From NCBI RefSeq assembly GCF_009915765.1, contig NZ_JAABLQ010000001.1, positions 3,224,001 through 3,288,000 on the forward strand: a stretch of DNA of 64,000 nucleotides, read 5' to 3'. Positions 34,907-46,947 of this stretch are shown piece by piece. The DNA comes from Pannonibacter sp. XCT-53 (GTDB taxonomy: Bacteria; Pseudomonadota; Alphaproteobacteria; Rhizobiales; Stappiaceae). Below the pieces are notes generated by a model. It saw only the letters and a list, made by a program, of their open reading frames with translations, did no database searches and was not told the origin of the DNA. Position 1 is the stretch's first letter; each line of letters opens with the position of its first letter. The position numbers and the translations under genes were made by a program.

Positions 34907-35113
34907 ATGGATCTGAGCCTGCCCCGTCCGGGCCGTTGCAAGTGGGCCGAAGGCGACACCGGCAACTACACCTTCCCGTGCAACCAGCGCGTCGATGCCG
35001 GCGTGTCCTACTGCACCGACCACCGTGCGCTCGTCTACATGCCGCCGGAAGAGCGTCGCCGCTCCAAGGCTGCCAATTCCGGAGCCATGAGCTTCAAGCG
35101 CATCGCCGCCTGA
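34907..35113 (+). CDS. Small GcrA C-terminal-domain-like protein
   Basis: A 68-residue protein: GRCKWAEGDTGNYTFPCNQRV followed by SYCTDHRALVYMPPEERRR. The Cys-Lys-Trp, F-x-C and Y-C-x-x-H pattern resembles the C-terminal zinc-like segment of the alphaproteobacterial cell-cycle regulator GcrA, but the N-terminal DNA-binding part is absent. Cys11, Cys25, Cys36 and His39 are candidate metal ligands. The start has a good site (GAAGGA, six bases before ATG), and a terminator follows at 35192. The similarity is by pattern only; function unknown. Confidence 0.8.
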   Translation: MDLSLPRPGRCKWAEGDTGNYTFPCNQRVDAGVSYCTDHRALVYMPPEERRRSKAANSGAMSFKRIAA

Positions 35114-35191
35114 GCCTGTCTCCGACGGTCGGGGCAAAGGGCGTTTCGCAAGAGCCCGCCCCGGCAGTGCACGGTCCCCATCGCGTGCCCG

Positions 35192-35218
35192 AAGCCCGGC
35201 CTGGTGCCGGGCTTTTTG
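35192..35218 (+). terminator. Terminator after the GcrA-like gene
   Basis: Stem AAGCCCGGC (35192-35200) with GCCGGGCTT (35206-35214), loop CTGGT, then TTT. Confidence 0.8.
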
Positions 35219-35272
35219 CGTTTCCAGTGCCCGCTCCCCGCCGAGGTGCACCGCAGTGGCCGGGCCCAAGAC

Positions 35273-35306
35273 AAAAAAAGGGCAGGCGCCGTGAGGCCCT
35301 GCCCTT
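35273..35306 (-). terminator. Terminator of the atp operon
   Basis: On the minus strand, stem AAGGGCAGG/CCTGCCCTT (35278-35286 with 35298-35306) is followed by a run of seven T (A run at 35273-35279 on the plus strand). It lies 36 bases after the atpC stop. Confidence 0.8.
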
Positions 35307-35342
35307 GTTTCTGCCCGAAGGCTGAACGGTCTGGCGTGCGGA

Positions 35343-35750
35343 TCAGGCGGCCTTGAGGGCGGCCTGGATCTCGCGGAGCTGGCTCAGCAGCGTCTCGGCC
35401 TTGTGACGGCTGTCGTCATCACGGGCGTCGGCCACGTCTTCCTCGGCGTCCTTGATCTGCTGCGCCAGCACGTCGGCCTTGAGCGCGGAGACCGGGATCG
35501 CCTGTTCGGCGAGAACCGTCAGGCCGGAGGCATTGACGTCGGCGAAGCCGCCGCGGACGAAGAACTCGAGAAGCTGGCCGCCATCCTTGCGAACCTTCAG
35601 CAGGCCCGGACGGATGGTGGACATGAACGGGCTGTGATCCTTGAGCACGCCGAACTCGCCTTCGCTGCCGGGCACGATGACCTCAAGGACCTTTTCCGAG
35701 AGGAGAAGGCGCTCGGGCGAGACAAGCTCGAACTGGAATGGCTGTGCCAT
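35343..35750 (-). CDS. atpC: ATP synthase F1 epsilon subunit
   Basis: A 135-residue epsilon subunit, the rotor-stalk and inhibitory subunit of F1. It begins [19 protein letters not shown], has [24 protein letters not shown] in outline, and a C-terminal helical pair ([25 protein letters not shown]). It is the last gene of atpHAGDC, about 105 bases after atpD. Confidence 0.96.
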   Translation of the reverse strand: MAQPFQFELVSPERLLLSEKVLEVIVPGSEGEFGVLKDHSPFMSTIRPGLLKVRKDGGQLLEFFVRGGFADVNASGLTVLAEQAIPVSALKADVLAQQIKDAEEDVADARDDDSRHKAETLLSQLREIQAALKAA

Positions 35751-35855
35751 CTGGCAAGTCCTTTACTGGTCGACTGGCTGACAATCGGATCGTCAGGCAT
35801 GCGCGCCGGCGGCGCGCAGCGGATGGGCCGCCGGGCGTGCCGGCGGCCGTCCTGA

Positions 35856-38178
<2,323 letters not shown>

Positions 38179-38213
38179 GGCCGCCCCTGCTCCTTCTCAG
38201 ACTGCGTTCTGGG

Positions 38214-39743
38214 TTACGAGAAGCTCTTGGCGAAAGCATCCACCGCCGCGCGCAGGCGCGTGGTCAGCTCGTCGTCGAGGGCCTTCTTCTGCCAGATCGC
38301 GTCGAGGAGATCCTTGTGCTCGCCACGCAGGGAGAGCAGCAGGCCAGCCTCGAAGGCGCGGACGCGGTCGACCGGGATCTTGTCCAGGTAGCCGTTCACG
38401 CCGGCGAAGATCACCGCAACCTGCTCCTGGGTCTTCAGGGGCGAGAACTGCGGCTGCTTCAGCAGCTCGACCAGACGGGCACCACGGTTCAGCAGGCGCT
38501 GGGTGGTGGCGTCGAGGTCGGAGCCGAACTGGGCAAAGGCCGCCATTTCGCGGTACTGCGCCAGCTCGCCCTTGATCGGGCCTGCAACCTGCTTCATCGC
38601 CTTGATCTGGGCAGCCGAGCCCACGCGGGACACGGACAGACCCACGTTCACCGCCGGGCGAACGCCCTGGTAGAACAGGTCGGTTTCCAGGAAGATCTGA
38701 CCGTCGGTGATCGAGATCACGTTGGTCGGAATGTAGGCCGACACGTCGTTCGCCTGGGTCTCGATGACCGGCAGCGCGGTGAGCGAACCGAGGCCGTTGT
38801 CCTCGTTCAGCTTGGCCGCACGCTCCAGCAGACGGGAGTGCAGGTAGAACACGTCGCCCGGGAAGGCTTCACGTCCGGGCGGACGACGCAGCAGCAGCGA
38901 CATCTGGCGGTAGGCAACGGCCTGCTTGGACAGGTCGTCGTAGCCGATCACGGCATGCATGCCGTTGTCGCGGAAGAACTCGCCCATGGCGCAGCCGGCG
39001 AACGGAGCCAGGAACTGCAGCGGGGCAGCGTCCGAGGCGGTTGCAGCCACGACGATCGAGTAGGCCAGCGCACCGCTGTCTTCCAGGGTCTTCACGAACT
39101 GGGCGACGGTGGAGCGCTTCTGGCCGACTGCGACGTAGATGCAGTACAGCTTGTTGCTCTCGTCCGTACCTTCGTGCAGCGGCTTCTGGTTCAGGAAGGT
39201 GTCGAGGATGATCGCGGTCTTGCCGGTCTGGCGGTCACCGATCACCAGTTCGCGCTGGCCACGGCCGACCGGGATCAGGGCGTCGATCGCCTTCAGACCC
39301 GTCGACATCGGCTCGTGCACGGACTTGCGCGGCAGAATGCCCGGCGCCTTCACGTCCACGCGACGCTTCTCGGTGAACTCGATCGGGCCCTTGCCGTCGA
39401 GCGGGTTGCCCAGCGGGTCGACGACGCGGCCGAGCAGGCCCTTGCCGACCGGGACTTCCACGATGGCGCCCGTACGCTTGACGGTGTCGCCTTCCTTGAT
39501 GTCGCGGTCCGAACCGAAGATCACGACGCCGACGTTGTCGGTTTCAAGGTTGAGCGCCATGCCACGCACGCCGCCCGGGAACTCGACCATCTCACCGGCC
39601 TGGACATTGTCCAGACCGTAGACGCGCGCGATGCCGTCACCGACGGACAGCACCTGACCAACCTCAGTCACCGCGGCCTCCTGGCCGAAGCTCTTGATCT
39701 GGTCCTTGAGGATAGCGGAAATTTCCGCGGCCCGAATATCCAT
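38214..39743 (-). CDS. atpA: ATP synthase F1 alpha subunit
   Basis: Non-catalytic nucleotide-binding subunit of F1, 509 residues. Walker [14 protein letters not shown], the N-terminal [15 protein letters not shown] and the alpha-signature [17 protein letters not shown] are visible. The start overlaps the atpH stop by one base (TGATG), implying coupled translation. Confidence 0.98.
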   Translation of the reverse strand: MDIRAAEISAILKDQIKSFGQEAAVTEVGQVLSVGDGIARVYGLDNVQAGEMVEFPGGVRGMALNLETDNVGVVIFGSDRDIKEGDTVKRTGAIVEVPVGKGLLGRVVDPLGNPLDGKGPIEFTEKRRVDVKAPGILPRKSVHEPMSTGLKAIDALIPVGRGQRELVIGDRQTGKTAIILDTFLNQKPLHEGTDESNKLYCIYVAVGQKRSTVAQFVKTLEDSGALAYSIVVAATASDAAPLQFLAPFAGCAMGEFFRDNGMHAVIGYDDLSKQAVAYRQMSLLLRRPPGREAFPGDVFYLHSRLLERAAKLNEDNGLGSLTALPVIETQANDVSAYIPTNVISITDGQIFLETDLFYQGVRPAVNVGLSVSRVGSAAQIKAMKQVAGPIKGELAQYREMAAFAQFGSDLDATTQRLLNRGARLVELLKQPQFSPLKTQEQVAVIFAGVNGYLDKIPVDRVRAFEAGLLLSLRGEHKDLLDAIWQKKALDDELTTRLRAAVDAFAKSFS

Positions 39744-40324
39744 CAGCCGACCTCTTTCATTGCGAACTTAAGAGAATTGAGCTTGGTGCGCAGCGACGTA
39801 TCGACCATTCGGCTGCCCACCTTGACGATGAGGCCACCGATGAGGGCGGGGTCGACGCGCGCAGCGATGTTGATCTTCTTGCCCGTGGATGCTGCGAGAG
39901 CCTCCTTGAGCGCCGCGACATTGGCGTCCGACAGCGGAGCTGCGGACACCACCTCGGCCGTTGCCTCGCCACGCTTTTCAGCGAGCAGGGCGCGGAAGGC
40001 CTTGATCATGTCGGGAAGAACGAAGAGGCGCCGGTTCTTGGCGGCCAGCTTCACGAAATTGGCAGCGAGACCCGCGATCCCTGCCTTGGCCAGCAGGGCA
40101 TCAAGTGCCGCAAGCTGCTCATCAGCGGTGAACACCGGGCTGCGTACAAGGCGGACGAGATCCGCGCTTTCAGCCAGCATGGCGTCGAAAGCGGCGAGGT
40201 CACGTTCGACCTGCTGGGTCGCGCCACCGTCTTCTGCTAGTTCGAGCAGGGCAGCCGCATACCGCTTCGCCACGCCGGAAACGAGAGTTGTGTTGTCAGT
40301 CACCTGATCCGAGCTCTCTGACAT
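39743..40324 (-). CDS. atpH: ATP synthase F1 delta subunit
   Basis: Peripheral-stalk subunit linking F1 to the b subunits, 193 residues. It contains [17 protein letters not shown] and ends in the conserved block [25 protein letters not shown]. It is the first gene of this F1 operon; the Fo genes are elsewhere, as is usual in alphaproteobacteria. The start has CTGGGA upstream. Confidence 0.96.
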   Translation of the reverse strand: MSESSDQVTDNTTLVSGVAKRYAAALLELAEDGGATQQVERDLAAFDAMLAESADLVRLVRSPVFTADEQLAALDALLAKAGIAGLAANFVKLAAKNRRLFVLPDMIKAFRALLAEKRGEATAEVVSAAPLSDANVAALKEALAASTGKKINIAARVDPALIGGLIVKVGSRMVDTSLRTKLNSLKFAMKEVG

Positions 40325-40662
40325 ATAATCCCAGGACGCCGCACCGGAAAGCCCGACGCAATGTCTTGAAATTTATTGGGTTTTCAGGGTCATATGGATT
40401 GACGGCGGAACCGCGCCCCCAGAAGCCGCGCCTCGAATAACACAGGCCGGTGTGGTGTGCAACTTCGCAAGGCCGGCCAAATGCCGCAATTGCGAAGGAT
40501 TCTTGCCTTCTGGCCAGGGCTTGCGGCAGGGCGGAGGGAATTGCCGTCACACTTGCTGTCACAATCGCGGCCAGTCGCGCCGTCGCACGGGTCGTCAGGG
40601 GGGCCTCCCGGCGGCACCCACAGGGGCTTCGCGCCCGCCGGACCGGGGCGCGCGGACCCTCC
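40325..40662 (-). promoter_or_regulatory. Gap between priA and atpH; expected atp promoter
   Basis: These 338 bases hold no supported gene. The part nearest atpH is A/T-richer (AAACCCAATAAATTTCAAG on the minus strand), as expected for the promoter of the F1 operon, but no convincing -35/-10 pair could be fixed by eye. No clear terminator for priA was recognised either. Confidence 0.35.
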
Positions 40663-42903
40663 CTAGAGGAACTGTTGCGGGTCGATGTCGATCTGCAGCT
40701 TCAGTCCGCCCCGGGCAGGCGGCGCCAGCGTCATCCAGTGCCGCAGGTAGCCCTGCAGGTCGACCTGTCGCGGGGCCATGGCCAGCAGGCGATAGCGGTG
40801 ACGGCCGCGCACCATCGCGAGTGCGGCCTCCGCCGGGCCCAGGATGGTCACCGCGCGGTCCGCCGGTGCGACGCGCGAGACCGCCCGGGCATAGGCTTCC
40901 GTCGCCGCCTTCTCCGGACCGGAGATGACGAGGGCCGCCAGCCGGCCGAAAGGCGGCAGGCCTGCCGCCCGCCGCGCCTCGATCTCGGCCCGGTAGAAGG
41001 CCTCCCGGTCGGAGGACAGCAACGCCTTCAGCACCGGATGGTCCGGCGAGTAGCTCTGCAGCAGCCCGCGGCCGCCGCCGGTGATGCGCCCGGCGCGGCC
41101 GGTGACCTGTGCCAGCAGCTGGAAGGTCCGTTCGGCGGCGCGCGGGTCGCCATGGGCCAGTCCAAGGTCGGCGTCGATGACGCCGACGAGCTTCATCAGC
41201 GGGAAATTGTGGCCTTTGGCCACCAGCTGCGTGCCAATGACGATGTCGGCGCCCCCCTCCTCCACGAGCTTCATCTCGCGGCGGAGCCGGTCGGGGCCGC
41301 CCAGCAGGTCCGAGGAGAGCACCAGCACGCGGGCGTCCGGGAACAGGCCCTCCACCTCCTCGGCCACCCGCTCGACGCCGGGACCGCAAGCGACCAGTGC
41401 ATCCTGGGTGCCGCAGGCCGGACAGGCCCGGGGGATTGCTTCCGTGTGGCCGCAATGGTGGCAAACCAGCTTGCCCTTCATCCGGTGCTCGACGAGCCAG
41501 GCGCTGCACTGGCTGCACTGGAACCGGTGGCCACAGGAGCGGCACAGGGTGAGCGGAGCGTAGCCGCGCCGGTTCAGGAACAGCAGCGACTGCCCCTTCT
41601 GGGCGAAGGTCTCGCGGATCGCGCTGACGAGCCCGGGGGCGATCCAGCGGCCGCGTTCGGGGCCCTCGGTGCGCATGTCGATGACGGCGAGGTCCGGCAG
41701 ACTGGCCCCGCTGGCGCGCTCGGGCAGCACATGGCGCTGGTAGCGGCCGAGATCGGCGTTGACCCGGCTTTCGACCGAAGGGGTCGCGGAGGCCAGCACC
41801 ACCGGAATGCGGGCGAGGTGGCCGCGCACCACGGCCATGTCGCGGGCGTTGTACGAGACGCGGTCATCCTGCTTGAAGGCCGTGTCGTGCTCCTCGTCGA
41901 CGACGATCAGGCCGAGCCGCGAGAAGGGCAGGAACAGGGCCGAGCGGGCGCCGACGACCACCTGGACTTCGCCGCTTGCGACACCACGCCACACCCGGGC
42001 GCGCTTCTTCGGCGTGATCTCCGAGTGCCACTCGGCCGGCGGCACGCCGAAGCGCGTCTCGAAACGGCGCAGGAACTGCTCCGTCAGCCCGATCTCGGGG
42101 ACGAGGATCACCGCCTGCCGGCCTCGCCGCAGCGCTTCGGCGACCGCCTCGAAATAGACCTCGGTCTTGCCCGAGCCGGTGACGCCGTCGATCAGGGCCA
42201 CCACGCCCCCGCGGTCGAAATTGGCCACCAGCGCCTCGGCGACGCCGGCCTGTGTGGGGGTCAGCTGCGGCGGGTTGAAGGCAGGGTCCGGCGGCAGCGG
42301 CAAGGGTGTCGCCGTCATGAACACGGGCTCGAACACGCCCTGCTCGGCCAGGCCGTCGATGACCGAGGTGCTGACGCCGGCCGTGGCGGCGAGACCGCTG
42401 CGGGTCCAGGCCAGCCCGTCGGCGGCGGTGGCAAGCACCCGGGCGCGGGCCGGGGTCATGCGGTCGGGGCTGCGGTCGAGCACCCGTTGCAGGCCGGGCA
42501 CGGGCGGCTCGGGCTCCAGCGCATCCTCCGAACGCAGCACCATCCGCAGCACCATGCCGGGCGCGGCCAGCGTCCAGCCCGCGACCCAGTCGATGAAGCG
42601 GCGCAGCTCGTCGTTCAGCGGCGGCGCATCGTGGACGTGGAGGATCTCCTTGAGCTTGCGCGGGTTGATGGCCGCGTCCGGCTGCGTGTCCCAGACCGCG
42701 CCCGTGACCTCGCGGGTGCCCAGCGGCACGCGCACGATGCTGCCCGGCACCACATGCGCGCCTGCCGGAACCCGGTAGGTGTAGGGCTCGGGCACGGCCA
42801 CGGGCACCAGCACGCTGGCAATCGTCTCGCGGGCTTCGGGCAGGTCGTCGAACAGCACGCTTCCGTCGTCTCCTCGGTCGGGCGCGACCGTCAGGGGCGC
42901 CAT
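40663..42903 (-). CDS. priA: Primosomal protein N' (replication restart helicase)
   Basis: A 746-residue superfamily-2 helicase that reloads the replisome at stalled forks. It has the N-terminal DNA-binding domain, Walker A DGVTGSGKTEVYFEAV, DEEH box IVVDEEHDTAFKQ, two zinc sites (CRSCGHRFQCSQC and CHHCGHTEAIPRACPACG), and helicase motif GRAGRI. It lies upstream of the F1 operon on the same strand, a common alphaproteobacterial placement. Confidence 0.96.
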   Translation of the reverse strand: MAPLTVAPDRGDDGSVLFDDLPEARETIASVLVPVAVPEPYTYRVPAGAHVVPGSIVRVPLGTREVTGAVWDTQPDAAINPRKLKEILHVHDAPPLNDELRRFIDWVAGWTLAAPGMVLRMVLRSEDALEPEPPVPGLQRVLDRSPDRMTPARARVLATAADGLAWTRSGLAATAGVSTSVIDGLAEQGVFEPVFMTATPLPLPPDPAFNPPQLTPTQAGVAEALVANFDRGGVVALIDGVTGSGKTEVYFEAVAEALRRGRQAVILVPEIGLTEQFLRRFETRFGVPPAEWHSEITPKKRARVWRGVASGEVQVVVGARSALFLPFSRLGLIVVDEEHDTAFKQDDRVSYNARDMAVVRGHLARIPVVLASATPSVESRVNADLGRYQRHVLPERASGASLPDLAVIDMRTEGPERGRWIAPGLVSAIRETFAQKGQSLLFLNRRGYAPLTLCRSCGHRFQCSQCSAWLVEHRMKGKLVCHHCGHTEAIPRACPACGTQDALVACGPGVERVAEEVEGLFPDARVLVLSSDLLGGPDRLRREMKLVEEGGADIVIGTQLVAKGHNFPLMKLVGVIDADLGLAHGDPRAAERTFQLLAQVTGRAGRITGGGRGLLQSYSPDHPVLKALLSSDREAFYRAEIEARRAAGLPPFGRLAALVISGPEKAATEAYARAVSRVAPADRAVTILGPAEAALAMVRGRHRYRLLAMAPRQVDLQGYLRHWMTLAPPARGGLKLQIDIDPQQFL

Positions 42904-43161
42904 CCGGGTCCGCTGATCGCATCGCCCGCGCTCGCGCGCAAGGCCGCTGACCGCCCGACCGCCCGCCGGCCTCCCGGATGAGGTACGCTCCGCAAATTTG
43001 CTATGGCCTGCGAATCGGGGGTGTTGCGGCTCCCGATCCTACGCTAAACAGGCGGGGACCGGAGCGCGGGGCGGGACATTTCCCCGTCGCGCTGCGCATC
43101 GTCTCGCGTGGGAGCGGTCCCGGGCCTTGCGGCCGGACCGCGCAAGGGAGTTGAAACCCAG

Positions 43162-43815
43162 ATGAAGTTCTTTGTCGATACGGCCGATACCGCAGAAATC
43201 GCCGAACTGGCCGCCACCGGCCTCCTCGACGGCGTGACCACCAATCCGTCCCTGATCATGAAGGCGGGTCGCCCGATGAAGGAAGTGATTGCCGAGATCT
43301 GCAAGATCACGGACGGTCCGGTCTCCGCAGAAGTTGCCGCCACCGACTATGACGGCATCCTGCGCGAGGCCAAGGTGCTTGCCGCCATTGCCCCGAATGT
43401 CGTCATCAAGCTGCCGCTGACCATGGACGGTCTCAAGGCCTGCAAGGCGCTCACCTCGGCCGGCCACAAGACCAACGTCACCCTGTGCTTCTCGGCCACC
43501 CAGGCCCTGCTGGCCGCCAAGGCCGGCGCCACCTACATCTCGCCCTTCATCGGTCGCCTCGATGACATCAACCTCGATGGCCTCGAACTGATCCGCGAGA
43601 TCCGCACGATCTACGACAACTACGGCTTCTCCACCGAGATCCTGGCGGCCTCGATCCGCACGATCAACCACGTGCGCGACTGCGCCATCATCGGTGCCGA
43701 TGTCGCCACCATCCCGCCGTCGACCCTCAAGGCGCTGGTCAAGCACCCGCTGACCGACAAGGGCCTCGAGACCTTCCTGGCCGACTGGGCCAAGACCGGC
43801 CAGTCGATCGCCTGA
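43162..43815 (+). CDS. tal: Transaldolase, short (fructose-6-phosphate-aldolase-like) form
   Basis: A 217-residue class I aldolase of the small transaldolase/FSA group. It begins [16 protein letters not shown]; the Schiff-base lysine is Lys83 in [18 protein letters not shown] and [12 protein letters not shown] are also typical. It exchanges dihydroxyacetone units in the pentose phosphate pathway or cleaves fructose-6-phosphate; sequence alone does not decide which. ATG 43162 has GGGAG upstream. It is divergent from priA and ends at a strong terminator. Confidence 0.93.
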   Translation: MKFFVDTADTAEIAELAATGLLDGVTTNPSLIMKAGRPMKEVIAEICKITDGPVSAEVAATDYDGILREAKVLAAIAPNVVIKLPLTMDGLKACKALTSAGHKTNVTLCFSATQALLAAKAGATYISPFIGRLDDINLDGLELIREIRTIYDNYGFSTEILAASIRTINHVRDCAIIGADVATIPPSTLKALVKHPLTDKGLETFLADWAKTGQSIA

Positions 43816-43836
43816 TCGCCCTCGCCTCCGGCATCG

Positions 43837-43865
43837 AAACGGCACCCGCGCGGGTGCCGTTTTTG
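43837..43865 (+). terminator. Terminator after the transaldolase gene
   Basis: AAACGGCACCCG-CG-CGGGTGCCGTTT hairpin (arms 43837-43848 and 43851-43862) with a T-rich end (TTTTTGTTT to 43867). Confidence 0.85.
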
Positions 43866-43900
43866 TTTGGCACCCCTTCTAGGTCGCCGCGGTGCTGAGC

Positions 43901-44113
43901 CGTCATTCCGGACAAGGTGAGCGCAGCGAACCGCAGATCCGGAACCTGTCCCGGACGTGATCCGGGAGCCAGCGTGTCAGTGCGAGCGCATGCGAGCCCA
44001 TCATCAATGCAACATCAACGCCACGTACTGGAAAAGCTGTGTCGCGCTCCGCGCGGCTGATCTCTGGATCCCGGCTCGGCGCCTCGCTGACGCTCGGCTG
44101 GGCCGGGATGACG
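43901..44113. repeat. Palindromic REP/MITE-like element
   Basis: The left end (43901-43945, CGTCATTCCGGAC..., GAGCGCAGCGAACCG, ATCCGGAACC) is an imperfect inverted repeat of the right end (44067-44113, ending CTCGGCTGGGCCGGGATGACG). The CGTCATNCCGG...GAGCGNAGCGA...CCGGGATCC pattern is that of the intergenic palindromic repeats found in many Rhizobiales genomes. A further GTCCCGGACGTGATCCGGGAGCC palindrome lies inside. No ORF is supported in it. It fills most of the gap between the transaldolase terminator and the merR gene. Confidence 0.65.
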
Positions 44114-44212
44114 GCCTCGTTCAGGTTTTCGACCCGCAGCCACGCCTGCGCAGGCCGTTTCCGGCCGCCCCGCTCCTCTCGGCCCTTGCCGGCCCTGCTG
44201 GAAGACCCCACT

Positions 44213-44233
44213 CTATAGCCACTGGAGCTATAG
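44213..44233 (+). promoter_or_regulatory. MerR-type dyad operator
   Basis: Perfect inverted repeat CTATAGC-CACTGGA-GCTATAG, with arms of seven and a spacer of seven bases. It ends 11 bases before the MerR start codon. MerR regulators bind such dyads between -35 and -10 elements, so this is probably the autoregulatory site. No good -35/-10 pair at the usual 19-20-base spacing was found. Confidence 0.6.
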
Positions 44234-44244
44234 GATTTCCTGTC

Positions 44245-44667
44245 ATGGCCGACCTGTCCATCGGTGATCTTGCCCGTCGCACCGGCGTCAAGGTGCCGAC
44301 GATCCGCTACTACGAGCAGATGGGACTGATCCCGGAACCGCCGCGCACCGAGGGCAACCAGCGCCGCTATGGCCGCGCCGAACTGGACCGGCTCACCTTC
44401 ATCAAGCATGCCCGCGATCTCGGGCTGCCGATGGAGGCCATCCGTGACCTCATTGATCTCAGCGCCCATCCGGAGCGCCCCTGCGGCGATGCGGAGCGTA
44501 TCGCTGCCGAGCAGCTTGCCACCGTGCGTGACAAGATCGCCCGCCTGCAGCGGCTGGAAGCGGAACTGGAACGGATCATGGCCCATGACCACGGCGCCCA
44601 CACCGTCGCGGACTGCCACGTCCTGCGCGCCCTCGCCGACCATTCCCTCTGCGACGGGGACCATTGA
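44245..44667 (+). CDS. MerR family transcriptional regulator
   Basis: A 140-residue regulator with an N-terminal MerR winged helix (SIGDLARRTGVKVPTIRYYEQMGLI), a dimerisation coiled coil (RDKIARLQRLEAELERIM) and a Cys/His-bearing C-terminus (CGDAERI, DCHVLRALADHSLC). The C-terminal cysteines resemble metal-sensing members, but the pattern is not a clean ZntR, CueR or CadR match. ATG 44245 follows a perfect MerR dyad. No obvious target gene adjoins it. The ligand is unknown. Confidence 0.85.
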   Translation: MADLSIGDLARRTGVKVPTIRYYEQMGLIPEPPRTEGNQRRYGRAELDRLTFIKHARDLGLPMEAIRDLIDLSAHPERPCGDAERIAAEQLATVRDKIARLQRLEAELERIMAHDHGAHTVADCHVLRALADHSLCDGDH

Positions 44668-44825
44668 ACGCGGCCCGGCCCTGGCCCGCTTGCGCCAATG
44701 CACATTCGGACGCCATCCCGCACGAGGCGGGGAGGACCGTCGGGGTGAACGGCAATCGCCGAGGCCAAACCCGCAAGTTTCCTGCAGAGGCGGTTCCAAC
44801 CGGGACACGGGCGCCACCGAAAAGA

Positions 44826-44856
44826 AAAAGGCCGGAGCGTCGCCGCTCCGGCCTTC
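44826..44856 (-). terminator. Terminator after lpdA
   Basis: Perfect 12-base-pair stem AAGGCCGGAGCG/CGCTCCGGCCTT (44829-44840 with 44845-44856), loop TCGC. On the minus strand it is followed by TTTCTTTT. It lies 29 bases after the lpdA stop. Confidence 0.85.
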
Positions 44857-44884
44857 TTGACATCCGGGACTAAACCCAGCGCGA

Positions 44885-46288
44885 TCAGGCGTGGATCGGC
44901 TTGGCGAAGGTTGCAAGGGCTGCTTCCTTCACGGCTTCCGACATGGTCGGATGCGCGTGGCAGGTGCGGCCGAGGTCTTCCGACGAGCCACCGAATTCCA
45001 TCAGCACGGCCGCTTCGTGGATCATCTCGCCGGCGCCATGGCCGACGATGTGCACGCCAAGCACCCGGTCGGTGGCCGCATCCGCCAGCACCTTCACGAA
45101 GCCGTCGGTGTGGTTCATGGCGCGGGCCCGGCCGTTGGCGACGAAGTTGAACTTGCCGGCCTTGTAGGCGATGCCTGCAGCCTTCAGCTCTTCCTCGGTC
45201 TTGCCCACCGACGCCACTTCCGGCGAGGTGTAGACGACGCCCGGAATGATGTCATAGTTCACATGGCCGGCCTGGCCGGCGAGGATTTCGGCCAGCGCCA
45301 CGCCCTCGTCCTCGGCCTTGTGCGCGAGCATCGGGCCGACGATGACGTCGCCGATGGCGTAGATGCCCGGCACGCTGGTCTGATAGTGGCCGTTCGTCTC
45401 GATGCGGCCGCGGTTGTCCAGCTTGACGCCGACATCCTCCAGGCCGAGACCGGCGGTGTAGGGCTTGCGGCCGATGGCGACGAGGACCACGTCGGCCTCG
45501 ATCACTTCGGCAGCGCCGCCGGCGGCCGGCTCGACCGAGACTTCCAGACCCTTGCCCTTCCTGGCAACGCCGGTGACCTTGGACGACAGCTTGAAGGTCA
45601 TGCCCTGCTTGGCCAGCAGGCGCTGGAACTGCTTGGAGACATCGCCGTCCATCGGGCCGAGGATCTTGTCCATGAACTCGACCACGGTCACCTTGGCGCC
45701 GAGACGGCCCCAGACCGAGCCCAGCTCCAGACCGATGACGCCGCCGCCGACCACGACGAGGTGATCCGGCACCTTCTCCAGCGTCAGCGCGCCGGTGGAG
45801 GAGACGACCTGCTTCTCGTCGATCTCGACGCCCGGCAGCGGCATCACGTCGGAGCCGGTGGCGATGACGATTGACTTGGTGGCGAGTTCGGTCACGGTGC
45901 CGTCTTCGGCCGTGACGGACACCTTGCCCTGCCCCAGGATCTTGCCGGTGCCGTGGAAGGCCTCGATCTTGTTCTTCTTCAGCAGGAACGCAACGCCGCC
46001 GACATTGGCGTCGATGGTCGCCTGCTTGTGCGCCATCATCGCCGGCAGGTCGAGCTTCGGCTTGGCGACCTTGATGCCGAGCGCCTCGAAGCCGTGGCCG
46101 GCCTCGTGGAACATCTCGGACGCATGCAGCAGCGCCTTGGAGGGAATGCAGCCCACGTTCAGGCAGGTGCCGCCATGGGTGGCGCGCTTCTCGACCACCG
46201 CGACCTTCAGGCCGAGCTGGGCGGCCTTGATGGCGCAGACATAGCCACCGGGACCGGTGCCGATGACGACGAGATCATACTGGGACAT
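44885..46288 (-). CDS. lpdA: Dihydrolipoyl dehydrogenase (E3)
   Basis: A 467-residue flavoprotein that reoxidises lipoyl groups of 2-oxoacid dehydrogenase complexes. It has the FAD motif [20 protein letters not shown], the redox disulfide Cys42-Cys47 in [13 protein letters not shown], the NAD motif [19 protein letters not shown] and the C-terminal HAHPTMSE catalytic His/Glu. Position after odhB shows it is the E3 of 2-oxoglutarate dehydrogenase. A membrane HXXEE gene separates it from odhB. Confidence 0.97.
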   Translation of the reverse strand: MSQYDLVVIGTGPGGYVCAIKAAQLGLKVAVVEKRATHGGTCLNVGCIPSKALLHASEMFHEAGHGFEALGIKVAKPKLDLPAMMAHKQATIDANVGGVAFLLKKNKIEAFHGTGKILGQGKVSVTAEDGTVTELATKSIVIATGSDVMPLPGVEIDEKQVVSSTGALTLEKVPDHLVVVGGGVIGLELGSVWGRLGAKVTVVEFMDKILGPMDGDVSKQFQRLLAKQGMTFKLSSKVTGVARKGKGLEVSVEPAAGGAAEVIEADVVLVAIGRKPYTAGLGLEDVGVKLDNRGRIETNGHYQTSVPGIYAIGDVIVGPMLAHKAEDEGVALAEILAGQAGHVNYDIIPGVVYTSPEVASVGKTEEELKAAGIAYKAGKFNFVANGRARAMNHTDGFVKVLADAATDRVLGVHIVGHGAGEMIHEAAVLMEFGGSSEDLGRTCHAHPTMSEAVKEAALATFAKPIHA

Positions 46289-46365
46289 GGGAATGCCTCA
46301 CGTTCTTTCAGGTCAGTTTGGGGCAGCCGGCACGCAAGCGGCCAGCCACCGGAGCGTTCGGGAGG

Positions 46366-46947
46366 TCATGCGGCAGGCGCGCTCCCGGCGAGACCGGCCT
46401 TGACCCGCGCCAGGATCAGTCCATGCAGCGCGATGATCAGGACCAGCGAAACAAGATGCTGGGTCAGGCTTGCGACCGGCCAGAGGCCGGCAAGACCGGC
46501 CGCTCCCAGCGGCAGGAACAGGACGATGGCCGTCCAGACACCCGGGTTGGGCTGGCGCAGGGCGATCATCTGGACGATGTGCAGCACCGCATTCACCAGC
46601 ACCAGATAGACGGCAACCAGACCCCAGCCGGCGTCGACGAAACGCATCGCCAGGATGGCCAGGGCTGCCACCCACCAGACGCCGAAGATGTTGACGGCAA
46701 AGACGAAACCCGGGGTCAGCACCTCACGGCCATGGCCGATGCGGGCATTGACGAACTGGCGGAACCGGTCGCGGTCATGCTCCTCGAACTGGTGCAGCAT
46801 GTAGACCGGCAGCACGAGGTAGACGGAGAGCTCCGCCTGCGGCCAGCCGGCGGTCAGCGCCGGGGCGAGCAGCAGCAGCACGAAGCCGGCCATGAACCCG
46901 CCGTAGACCCAGTTGGCGCTGAGGCGCTCGAGTACACCCGTCATCAT
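46366..46947 (-). CDS. HXXEE domain-containing integral membrane protein
   Basis: A 193-residue membrane protein with about five hydrophobic segments (GGFMAGFVLLLLAPALTAG, VLTPGFVFAVNIFGVWWVAALAIL, GLVAVYLVLVNAVLHIVQM, AIVLFLPLGAAGLAGLW, LVSLVLIIALHGLIL, given as approximate blocks). The HXXEE motif is YMLHQFEEHDRDRF, and a second conserved-looking NAVLHIVQ follows. The function of this family is not established. It lies between odhB and lpdA on the same strand, an unusual insertion in a core TCA operon. Two ATGs (46947 and 46944) are adjacent. Confidence 0.8.
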   Translation of the reverse strand: MMTGVLERLSANWVYGGFMAGFVLLLLAPALTAGWPQAELSVYLVLPVYMLHQFEEHDRDRFRQFVNARIGHGREVLTPGFVFAVNIFGVWWVAALAILAMRFVDAGWGLVAVYLVLVNAVLHIVQMIALRQPNPGVWTAIVLFLPLGAAGLAGLWPVASLTQHLVSLVLIIALHGLILARVKAGLAGSAPAA

